Notes under the pieces: model-generated
Told to the model about the DNA's origin: nothing
Database searches by the model: none
The model's input: the letters and a program-made list of their open reading frames with translations, nothing else
Program-made: the position numbers and the translations under genes
In this document: one piece after another, positions 1 to 5,245 of the stretch
How the letters are laid out: every line of letters begins with the position of its first letter
How positions within the stretch are numbered: position 1 is the first letter of the stretch
Assembly: GCA_030024065.1 (NCBI GenBank)
Contig: JASEIE010000172.1
Coordinates: 1 to 8,511, forward strand
Direction of reading: 5' to 3'
DNA: 8,511 nucleotides
Origin: Thermodesulfobacteriota bacterium
Lineage (GTDB): Bacteria; Desulfobacterota; BSN033; UBA1163

Positions 1-1
1 A

Positions 2-46
2 GTCAATCAGGAGGAGAATGTAAGGAAGGTTAAGGAGACAAAATGA
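2..46 (+). CDS. Possible 3' end of mreC (partial, runs off the left edge)
   Basis: Frame 2 is open from the window edge to a TGA at 44-46. It reads as a short charged tail, VNQEENVRKVKETK, and its stop overlaps the mreD start as ATGA, an arrangement typical of translationally coupled genes. In bacteria with an mre operon, mreC lies immediately upstream of mreD, so the position fits. MreC is a periplasmic scaffold of the elongasome with a poorly conserved C-terminus. Only 14 codons are visible and the other two frames also end within 33 bases, so the identity rests on gene order, not on a recognisable motif. Confidence 0.35.
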   Translation, partial: VNQEENVRKVKETK

Positions 47-567
47 AGCGAATTCTTTTTCCTCTCTTTTTGGGAATTCTTTTCTTGACCCTCCAGACGA
101 CATGGCTGACTTTTCTTCCCATCAGGAGGATCAGACCCGACATCGTCATGATTCTCACTCTCTATTTAGGCCTTTCGTACCCTCCTGTCTCCGGGGGAAT
201 ACTGGCCTTCTTCCTGGGTTACTCCCTGGACCTCTTCTCCGGAAACGGGTTCGGCCTTTTTACCTTTTCCAGGCTTCTTCTCTTTTACGGAGCACAATTT
301 TTCAAGGACCGCATCTATCTTGAAAGCTCTCCATCCCAGGCCCTTTTCGTCTTCCTCTTTGCCCTATCCGAAGGCCTTTCCCTGATGCTTCTTCTCAAAG
401 CCCTCAATCCGGAGCATCTCCGGAACCTTTATCCTCTCTTCTTCAATTTTTTCCTCCCTCAGTCTCTCATCACCGCGCTGGTTTCACCGGTCTTCTTCCA
501 TCTTTTCAGAAAGGGGTCGTCTCTTTTATTTGCCCATCCCGGGATAGAAGCGGGAAGGAAGGGATAG
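43..567 (+). CDS. mreD: Rod shape-determining protein MreD
   Basis: MreD is a small inner-membrane protein of the elongasome. It works with MreC to link the MreB filament and the PBP2-RodA synthase during side-wall growth. The 174-residue product is almost entirely hydrophobic, with about five or six membrane segments (roughly residues 4-24, 31-48, 50-68, 72-90, 100-118 and 135-158). It carries the family-type stretch GYSLDLFSGNGFGLFTFSR at about 59-77, with an acidic residue followed by glycines. Length matches the family (about 160-180 aa). AAGGAG at 32-37 lies five bases before the ATG, which supports this start. It is followed after three bases by mrdA, then rodA, the usual mreCD-mrdA-mrdB order. 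The positively charged tail after residue 155 is probably cytoplasmic. Identification rests on hydropathy, length and operon position, which are strong together. Confidence 0.93.
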   Translation: MKRILFPLFLGILFLTLQTTWLTFLPIRRIRPDIVMILTLYLGLSYPPVSGGILAFFLGYSLDLFSGNGFGLFTFSRLLLFYGAQFFKDRIYLESSPSQALFVFLFALSEGLSLMLLLKALNPEHLRNLYPLFFNFFLPQSLITALVSPVFFHLFRKGSSLLFAHPGIEAGRKG

Positions 568-570
568 GCC

Positions 571-2442
571 ATGATGGAACTGAATACCCAGAGGATGGAA
601 GATTTCAAAGAGAGGTATAAATACTTTAAGGCATTTATTGTGGTGGCCTTTCTTCTGATCATCGTCTATCTCTGGTACCTTCAGGTAATCAGAGGAAGCG
701 AACTTCGAAGATTGTCTGAAAATAACCGCATCCGGATTCGCGAGCAGCCTGCTGACCGGGGAATGTTAATGGATCGGAAGGGAAGGATCCTGGCCCATAA
801 CCGGCCTTCCTTCGAGGTCTATCTTGTCCCCGAAGACATCAAGGCGAATCCGGAAGTACTGGAGAAGGTCGGCGAAATGCTCTGCCTCTCTCAGGACGAA
901 ATCAACGAGAAAATGAAGAGCCTCAAACGGCGACCTGCCTTCAAACCCATCAAGATGAAATCGGATATCGACTGGAGCGGACTTGCCCTCCTCGAATCGA
1001 ACAGGGTTCATTTCCCGGGTCTCGTTGTGGATGTCAGGCCCAGGAGGTCTTATCATTATGCCGATCTGGCCTCCCATCTCATCGGCTACCTCGGAGAGGT
1101 TGACGAAAATGAGCTGAAACAGGCGAAATATGGGACTTATCGAATGGGCTCCATGACAGGAAAATACGGAGTGGAATATCAGTGGGAGACCGAGCTCAGA
1201 GGGATCGATGGAGGCCGTCAGATCGAAGTGGATGCCCTGGGAAGGGAGATCAAACCCCTCCGGAGCGTTCAGTCCTTTCCTGGAAACAATCTCATTCTGA
1301 CCATCGACTTCGATCTCCAGAAGGTGGCTGAAGAAGCCTATCAGGACAAGAATGGAGCTTTGATCGCTATGGATCCCAGAACAGGACGCCTCCTTGCCAT
1401 GGTGAGCAAACCCTCGTTCGACCCTTCGATCTTTGCACGAAACATCACACTCGAAGAATGGAGAGGTCTGACGGCCCATCCTTTCCATCCTCTCCAGAAC
1501 AAAGGGATTCAAGGCCAGTATCCTCCGGGTTCGGTGTTTAAAATCGTCACGGCGATCGCGGGTCTTGAAACAGGGGCGATCACCCCGAACACACAGATTG
1601 CCTGTACAGGTGTCTTTCCTTACGGAAACCGGGATTTCCGGTGCTGGAAAGAGGGGGGACATGGAACGGTCAACCTTTACCGGGCCATTGTCGAATCCTG
1701 TGACACCTACTTCTATCAGGTAGGATTGAAAGTGGGGGTGGATGCCATTGCCCATTATGCGGGTGAATTGGGTCTGGGAAAAAAGACAGGGATTTCCTTG
1801 CCACATGAGAAGCCAGGAATTGTTCCCTCCACCTCGTGGAAGAAGAAACGGTTTGGGGTTTCATGGTATAGTGGGGAGACCCTTTCCCTTGCCGTGGGTC
1901 AGGGATACTTGAACACCACTCCCCTCCAGCTCCTTATCCTCATTTCAGCCATCGCCAATGGGGGCACACTCTATCTTCCTCAGGTGGTGGAGAGGGTGGA
2001 GAATATTTACGGGGTTAAATTGAAAGAGTATCCTCCTGTTGAAACAGGGAGGGCGGATATTTCCGAAAAGACGCTCCGGTTGATTCAAGAGGCCCTGATG
2101 GGCGCGGTCAATGAACCACGGGGAACAGGAGGGGGCTGCGCATTAAAACAGGTGAACGTGGCGGGAAAGACAGGGACAGCCCAGGTCATCCGAATGGCTC
2201 AGGACTTCAAGAAGGGGGATATGAACCGGATGCCTTTGAAATTTCGGGATCATGCCTGGTTCGTCACCTATGCCCCTGTTGAAGACCCTCAGATTGCCAT
2301 CGCCGTCCTCGTTGAGCATGGCGGTTATGGCGGAGCAGTGGCAGCCCCGATCGCCAGAAGGGTAATCGAAGCGTATTTCAATCTTGAAACCTCTTCTCCC
2401 GCGAAGATGGCAGAGGCATCGGCGGATTCCATCTATGATTGA
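571..2442 (+). CDS. mrdA: Penicillin-binding protein 2 (elongasome peptidoglycan DD-transpeptidase)
   Basis: PBP2 is a class B penicillin-binding protein that crosslinks new peptidoglycan in the side wall, in complex with RodA; it acts in the periplasm, anchored in the inner membrane. The 623-residue product (E. coli PBP2 is 633) has a short cytoplasmic tail, one membrane segment at about 19-40, and a dimerisation/pedestal domain opening with RGMLMDR at 63-69. The transpeptidase domain has all three catalytic motifs: SVFK at 321-324 (acylated Ser321, Lys324), SCD at 376-378 (the SxD form usual in PBP2) and KTGT at 533-536. The start is ATGATG at 571; GGAAGGAAGGG at 553-563 is the ribosome site and either ATG could be used. 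It lies 3 bp after mreD and overlaps rodA by 8 bp. No motif is missing. PBP3/FtsI is unlikely given the neighbours and the SCD motif. Confidence 0.97.
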   Translation: MMELNTQRMEDFKERYKYFKAFIVVAFLLIIVYLWYLQVIRGSELRRLSENNRIRIREQPADRGMLMDRKGRILAHNRPSFEVYLVPEDIKANPEVLEKVGEMLCLSQDEINEKMKSLKRRPAFKPIKMKSDIDWSGLALLESNRVHFPGLVVDVRPRRSYHYADLASHLIGYLGEVDENELKQAKYGTYRMGSMTGKYGVEYQWETELRGIDGGRQIEVDALGREIKPLRSVQSFPGNNLILTIDFDLQKVAEEAYQDKNGALIAMDPRTGRLLAMVSKPSFDPSIFARNITLEEWRGLTAHPFHPLQNKGIQGQYPPGSVFKIVTAIAGLETGAITPNTQIACTGVFPYGNRDFRCWKEGGHGTVNLYRAIVESCDTYFYQVGLKVGVDAIAHYAGELGLGKKTGISLPHEKPGIVPSTSWKKKRFGVSWYSGETLSLAVGQGYLNTTPLQLLILISAIANGGTLYLPQVVERVENIYGVKLKEYPPVETGRADISEKTLRLIQEALMGAVNEPRGTGGGCALKQVNVAGKTGTAQVIRMAQDFKKGDMNRMPLKFRDHAWFVTYAPVEDPQIAIAVLVEHGGYGGAVAAPIARRVIEAYFNLETSSPAKMAEASADSIYD

Positions 2443-3532
2443 TCGACGCCTTTTCATCCATTTCGACTATACCTTATTAGGGATTGTCCTGCTCATCGCC
2501 TCGATTGGCATTCTCAACCTTTACAGCGCCACTTCGAATGGGGAAACGGTTGGCGCTCCCCTCTACCTGAAACAGATCCTCTGGCTGGCCATCGGTCTGG
2601 GAGTGATGTCGATCATTGCCTTTGTGGAATACCGTTACTATACAGATATCGCCTATATTGCTTATACGATCGCCGTAGTCCTTTTAATACTCGTTTTGGG
2701 TTACGGCATCATTACCTCAGGCGCCCAGCGATGGGTCAAAGTGGGCCCCTTCTCTTTTCAGCCCTCGGAATTTGTTAAGATCTCCCTCATCATGGCCCTG
2801 GCCAAGTTTTTTCAGAGACCTCCAGGCCGGGAAGGTTATTCACTGCGCCAACTCGCCTTCCCCTTTCTTTTCCTTTTCGTCCCAATGGTTCTCATTCTGA
2901 AACAGCCCGATCTGGGAACAGCCATCATTCTTCTTCTGGTGTTCCTGTCGGTCCTCGTCTTTGTTAAGATTCGATGGTCGTCCCTGATCACCCTTACGGT
3001 GATCGGAACCTCCATCCTTCCGCTCGCATGGAGATTCCTCAAAGATTATCAGAAGAAGCGGATCATCACCTTCTTCAACCCGGACTTAGACCCTCTGGGC
3101 GCCGGCTATCACCTCATTCAATCGAAGATCGCTGTCGGATCGGGCGGGATCATCGGAAAAGGGTTTATGAAGGGTTCACAATGCAAACTTGGGTTTCTGC
3201 CCGAGCAACATACCGATTTCATCTTCTCCGCCTTCGGAGAGGAGTGGGGACTGGCCGGAAGTCTCGTCGTGGTAGGCCTCTATCTGATACTGATTCTATG
3301 GGGCCTTCGCATCGCCGTCGAATCAAAGGACCGGTTCGGTGCCATTCTTTCCTTCGGTATAGTGGCTATGTTCTTCTGGCACGTCTTTATCAATATCACC
3401 ATGGTAATGGGATTGATGCCGGTGGTGGGAATTCCTCTTCCCCTGCTCAGCTACGGAGGATCTTTTCTCCTCTCCGTCTTGATCGGAATCGGCCTCCTCC
3501 TCAATGTGAGCATGAGGCGGTATCTCTTTTGA
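2435..3532 (+). CDS. rodA: RodA, SEDS peptidoglycan glycosyltransferase
   Basis: RodA is a multi-pass SEDS-family enzyme that polymerises lipid II into glycan strands and forms the elongation synthase with PBP2. The 365-residue product (E. coli 370) has about ten hydrophobic segments. It holds the SEDS signatures RWVKVGPFSFQPSEFVK, the glycine-rich loop AVGSGGIIGKGFMKGSQ, and LPEQHTDFIFSAFGEEWG, whose Asp261 corresponds to the essential catalytic aspartate. It ends with the conserved PLLSYGGSF block. The frame is open from 2384, but I chose the ATG at 2435: it gives the family N-terminus (MIDRRLFIHFDYTLL) and the usual 8-bp overlap with the end of mrdA, whereas the upstream extension is basic and unlike RodA. 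No clear Shine-Dalgarno precedes it, so translational coupling to mrdA is likely. FtsW is less likely given the pairing with PBP2 and MreD. Confidence 0.95.
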   Translation: MIDRRLFIHFDYTLLGIVLLIASIGILNLYSATSNGETVGAPLYLKQILWLAIGLGVMSIIAFVEYRYYTDIAYIAYTIAVVLLILVLGYGIITSGAQRWVKVGPFSFQPSEFVKISLIMALAKFFQRPPGREGYSLRQLAFPFLFLFVPMVLILKQPDLGTAIILLLVFLSVLVFVKIRWSSLITLTVIGTSILPLAWRFLKDYQKKRIITFFNPDLDPLGAGYHLIQSKIAVGSGGIIGKGFMKGSQCKLGFLPEQHTDFIFSAFGEEWGLAGSLVVVGLYLILILWGLRIAVESKDRFGAILSFGIVAMFFWHVFINITMVMGLMPVVGIPLPLLSYGGSFLLSVLIGIGLLLNVSMRRYLF

Positions 3533-3533
3533 A

Positions 3534-3617
3534 ATGCGGAATTCGGAATGCGGAATTCGGAATGGAAGTTTCAGAATTTGATTCCGCACTCCGCAATCTG
3601 CATTCCGAAATCAGAAG
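3534..3617. repeat. Inverted array of 7-bp repeats (ATKCGGA / TCCGMAW) between rodA and ssb
   Basis: The left arm is four head-to-tail heptamers, ATGCGGA, ATTCGGA, ATGCGGA, ATTCGGA (3534-3561), plus a decayed fifth. After a spacer of about 20 bp, the right arm is the complementary orientation: TCCGCAC, TCCGCAA, TCTGCAT, TCCGAAA (3583-3610), plus TCAGAAG overlapping the ssb stop. The arms can pair; the longest perfect stem is TTCGGAATGC (3543-3552) with GCATTCCGAA (3600-3609). It lies between two converging genes and starts two bases after the rodA stop, so its RNA hairpin could act as a bidirectional 3' end. There is no U-tract, so intrinsic termination is only a guess. A related single-orientation array occurs at 5208-5242. 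Heptanucleotide tandem repeats of this style are known from other bacteria, for example the STRRs of filamentous cyanobacteria. Confidence 0.8.
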
Positions 3618-4030
3618 GGGACATCATCGTCCGGTGGGAAGCTCCCTGCCTGGTCAATATCAAGCTCTTTCTCAGAAACAGAAGCCTCAGCAGGTGCACC
3701 GGGCGCTCCCAGCATCTGCATCTGGAAGGCGATGATCTCTGTGGTATATTTCCGGGTTCCTTCCTTATCTTCCCATGAGCGGGTTCGGATCCGACCTTCA
3801 ATATAGACCTGTTTCCCCTTGTTCAGAAATTTTTGGCAGATTTCTGCCAGTTTGCCGAAGGCCACGATCCGATGCCATTCGGTGATCGCCACTCTCTCTC
3901 CGGACCGGTTGGGTCGATTTTCGGTTGTCGCCATTCGAAAATTTGCGACCATGGTTCCATTGCTTAAATATTTGACCTCCGGGTCCGCACCCAGGTTGCC
4001 GATGAGAATCACCTTATTCACTCCGGCCAT
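3611..4030 (-). CDS. ssb: Single-stranded DNA-binding protein
   Basis: SSB coats single-stranded DNA in replication, repair and recombination and recruits partners through its acidic tail. The 139-residue product begins [21 protein letters not shown], the classic first strand of the SSB OB fold. It keeps the aromatic DNA-contact positions (Trp52 in [10 protein letters not shown], Phe58, Trp86) and the [16 protein letters not shown] block. It ends in DDDVPF, the partner-binding tip. The linker between OB fold and tail is only about 20-25 residues, shorter than in E. coli (178 aa overall) and poor in Gly/Gln. The frame extends five codons further to an ATG at 4045, but AAGGAGG lies inside that extension, five or six bases before the ATG at 4030, so 4030 is the start. 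It is monocistronic here, convergent with rodA and divergent from the thioredoxin gene. Its stop codon is built from the neighbouring heptamer repeat. Confidence 0.97.
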   Translation of the reverse strand: MAGVNKVILIGNLGADPEVKYLSNGTMVANFRMATTENRPNRSGERVAITEWHRIVAFGKLAEICQKFLNKGKQVYIEGRIRTRSWEDKEGTRKYTTEIIAFQMQMLGAPGAPAEASVSEKELDIDQAGSFPPDDDVPF

Positions 4031-4129
4031 AAAACCCTCCTTCATGGTATGGACTTCATCCTACCATGCTGCACAATGGCAGACTCCTGACAGGCAGATT
4101 AAAACCCATAGGCTAAAACCTTCACCCTC

Positions 4130-4135
4130 ATTATA
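4130..4135 (-). promoter_or_regulatory. Candidate -10 box for ssb
   Basis: On the - strand this hexamer reads TATAAT, a perfect sigma-70 -10 box, and would start a transcript with a leader of about 90 nt before the ssb ATG. The hexamer 17 bp upstream (ATCTGA on the - strand) is a poor -35 and there is no extended -10 TG, so activity would need an activator or the -10 may be chance. It is the best candidate I see in the ssb/thioredoxin divergent region. Confidence 0.3.
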
Positions 4136-4231
4136 GGTCACCTTATCATTTCTCAGATTGTTTTTCAAGGAGATATTGACGGGCCTTCAATTATATTTTA
4201 GGGTTTTCTCAGGGCCACTTTCGGAGGGAAC

Positions 4232-4933
4232 ATGAGAGGCACCTGTATTTTATTGCTCATCATCTCGGGAGCTGCCATTCCCTTTACCCCGTTAGCAATA
4301 ATGGCCCGCTGCTCTTCAGCGGGGTTACATTCCAGAATAATTCCGGCGGGGTTTAATGCCCCGCCTGCGTGGCCGGAGCAACTTCGGCGCGGCGAAGGCT
4401 CGCTGGAATTTCTAACGGGGTTTACCCAAGCTCTTATGGCAAAAGATTCTCCATCTTCACTCCAGGAGACTTCTGCCTGGGAATCCTTTGGAGTGCAGAG
4501 GTTTCAGGAGAAGAAGGAGCCCCCTACGTTCTCTCTGAGGGATTTGAATGGAAATCCGGTCTCCTTAAACGAATATAAAGGGAAGCCCCTTCTGCTCTTT
4601 TTCTGGGCATCCTGGTGCATGGCCTGTAAAGAGGATATCGATCTTCTGGAAAGATTTTATAAACGTTACAGAGGTGAATTGAAGCTCTTAACCATTGCGA
4701 TTGATGGTGAAAGAGAGAAAAGGGTGAAAAGCGTCGTTAAAGATCAGGAGATTACTCTTCCTGTCCTTCTGGACAGGAAAGAACAGATTGCACGGAAATT
4801 TGGGGTGAAGATGGTTCCTACTGCTTTCCTCATCAATCGGGAAGGGTTGATGGAGGGCATGGTCGTCGGCCAGAGGGACTGGTGCGGATCGAACGCCCTG
4901 TCCGCCATCAAACAAGCCTTAGACCTTCGTTGA
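4232..4933 (+). CDS. Exported TlpA/ResA-like thioredoxin-fold protein carrying an in-frame palindromic insertion
   Basis: This is a thiol-disulfide oxidoreductase of the TlpA/ResA/AhpC-TSA type, expected in the periplasm, where such proteins reduce or shuffle disulfides, often for cytochrome c maturation. Domain evidence: PTFSLRDLNGNPVSLNEYKGKPLLLFFWASWC from about residue 98, the redox motif CMAC at 129-132, and cis-proline Pro196 in VPTAF. The N-terminus has a signal peptide: Arg2, then a hydrophobic run at about 5-18. The start at 4232 has GGAGGG at 4223-4228, so the N-terminus is probably translated. Residues about 20-65 are unusual: they are encoded by a palindromic element (4286-4421, listed separately) flanked by a 7-bp direct repeat. 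Removing the 138-bp period keeps the frame and gives a normal signal peptide ending near ALMA-KDS and a 187-aa protein, usual for the family. No ccm genes lie nearby, so the substrate is unknown. Confidence 0.85.
   Translation: MRGTCILLLIISGAAIPFTPLAIMARCSSAGLHSRIIPAGFNAPPAWPEQLRRGEGSLEFLTGFTQALMAKDSPSSLQETSAWESFGVQRFQEKKEPPTFSLRDLNGNPVSLNEYKGKPLLLFFWASWCMACKEDIDLLERFYKRYRGELKLLTIAIDGEREKRVKSVVKDQEITLPVLLDRKEQIARKFGVKMVPTAFLINREGLMEGMVVGQRDWCGSNALSAIKQALDLR
4286..4421. repeat. Palindromic multi-hairpin element inserted in-frame in the thioredoxin gene
   Basis: Outer inverted repeats ACCCCGTTAG (4286-4295) and CTAACGGGGT (4412-4421) match over 10 of 10 bp. Inside are ATTCCAG (4329-4335) paired with CTGGAAT (4403-4409), and three local hairpins: CCCGCTG/CAGCGGG (4305-4311/4317-4323), GGCGGGG/CCCCGCC (4345-4351/4359-4365) and CTTCG/CGAAG (4382-4386/4393-4397). 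The predicted fold is a closed multi-branch, cloverleaf-like structure. TTTACCC occurs at 4283-4289 and again at 4421-4427, a possible 7-bp target duplication. The period between these copies is 138 bp, exactly 46 codons, and the thioredoxin frame has no stop across it. It encodes no transposase, so it would be a non-autonomous element moved in trans, similar in size and behaviour to Rickettsia palindromic elements. The pairing and direct repeat are seen directly; mobility is inference. Confidence 0.72.
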
Positions 4934-4957
4934 CAAACGCCGCCTTTTTCGTATAAT
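4930..4957 (+). promoter_or_regulatory. Strong sigma-70-type promoter overlapping the thioredoxin gene stop
   Basis: TTGACA at 4930-4935 and TATAAT at 4952-4957 are both exact consensus hexamers with a 16-bp spacer (17 is optimal). Transcription would begin near 4964. The -35 shares bases with the upstream gene's TGA at 4931-4933. It is the best promoter match in the window. It points toward era about 280 bp away and toward a short ORF starting at 4993, so it probably drives era, the RodZ-like gene and the following gene through a long leader containing a structured repeat. It could instead serve a small RNA or the short ORF. Confidence 0.78.
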
Positions 4958-4992
4958 ATTTAACGTTTTCTCAGTTTGAATGGGGAGTTTTT

Positions 4993-5088
4993 GTGAAATA
5001 CCTCTATAAGCCAGAAAGTTATTCTATCCCTCAACGATTGCACTTCATCCCCATCAGAATAGGGGTCATTCCTGCCCGCCTGCGGTAG
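4993..5088 (+). CDS. Candidate 31-aa ORF or truncated gene remnant
   Basis: A GTG at 4993 has GGGGAG (4982-4987) five bases upstream and lies about 30 nt from the predicted transcription start, so translation signals are good. The product starts MKYLYKPESYSIPQRLHFIP and ends at TAG 5086-5088. Its last seven codons are read from the palindromic element that begins at 5065. I do not recognise the peptide. It may be a real small protein, a leader peptide for era, or the 5' stub of a gene whose remainder was lost when the repeat inserted. No membrane segment or motif is visible. Conservation of the first 24 codons in relatives would decide. Confidence 0.35.
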   Translation: MKYLYKPESYSIPQRLHFIPIRIGVIPARLR

Positions 5089-5199
5089 GCAGGCGAAGGC
5101 AGAGCCTGCCCCGCACTTGATGCGGGGAATCTATATTCTTAATACAGTTCCCTGCTTTCGCAGGGACAGCGTCTGGATCCCCTTTTCCATGGGAATGAC
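5065..5199. repeat. 135-bp multi-hairpin palindromic repeat in the era leader
   Basis: Terminal inverted repeats GTCATTCC (5065-5072) and GGAATGAC (5192-5199) enclose three perfect 7-bp-stem hairpins: CGCCTGC/GCAGGCG (5077-5083/5089-5095), CCCCGCA/TGCGGGG (5109-5115/5121-5127) and TCCCTGC/GCAGGGA (5149-5155/5160-5166). GCCTGCC at 5104-5110 can pair alternatively with GGCAGGC at 5088-5094. Intergenic repeats with GTCATTCC-type ends are widespread in proteobacterial genomes. Its architecture (about 135 bp, inverted ends, three hairpins) parallels the element at 4286-4421 and it shares the 9-mer GGCGAAGGC with it, but the ends differ, so these are probably different families. It lies between a strong promoter and era and would be transcribed. 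Confidence 0.68.
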
Positions 5200-5207
5200 A
5201 TGTTAAT

Positions 5208-5242
5208 TCCGAAATCCGCAATCTACAATCTGCAATCGTAAG
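5208..5242 (+). repeat. 7-bp tandem repeat array abutting the era start codon
   Basis: Five consecutive heptamers are present: TCCGAAA, TCCGCAA, TCTACAA, TCTGCAA and the degenerate TCGTAAG, ending three bases before the era ATG. They share the unit and phase of the right arm of the rodA/ssb array (TCCGCAA, TCTGCAT, TCCGAAA) and so belong to the same repeat family. The array fills the position where the era Shine-Dalgarno should be; only the TAAG of the last unit resembles one. Confidence 0.75.
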
Positions 5243-5245
5243 ACC

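Noticed and set aside
766..1806. 346-codon open frame on the - strand, antisense to mrdA
   Set aside because: It lies wholly inside mrdA, which has all catalytic motifs. The antisense translation has no recognisable domain and its composition is what the mrdA codon pattern yields on the opposite strand.
3534..3617. CRISPR-like array
   Set aside because: The units are 7 bp with no spacers, in two opposed orientations. This is a short tandem/inverted repeat, not a CRISPR.
2974..3735. 253-codon + strand frame overlapping rodA, the heptamer array and ssb
   Set aside because: It is an out-of-frame reading of rodA that continues through repeat DNA and the reverse of ssb. The translation is Arg/Ser/His-rich with no domain. 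It also shows how the repeat array tends to keep frames open.
4176..4204. TTGACG at 4176-4181 as the -35 of a thioredoxin-gene promoter
   Set aside because: The AT-rich TATATT at 4192-4197 is only 10 bp away, and the hexamer at the right distance (TAGGGT) is a poor -10, so the pair is not credible as a sigma-70 promoter.
4286..4421. tRNA or other known structured RNA because of the cloverleaf-like fold
   Set aside because: There is no T-loop GTTCRA-type sequence, acceptor CCA or tRNA-sized arm set, and the outer stem encloses 116 bases. A palindromic repeat explains it better.
4934..5245. Conventional protein gene or riboswitch before era
   Set aside because: Beyond the 31-codon candidate no frame is convincing, and I recognise no conserved riboswitch core; the structure is accounted for by the palindromic element and the heptamer array.
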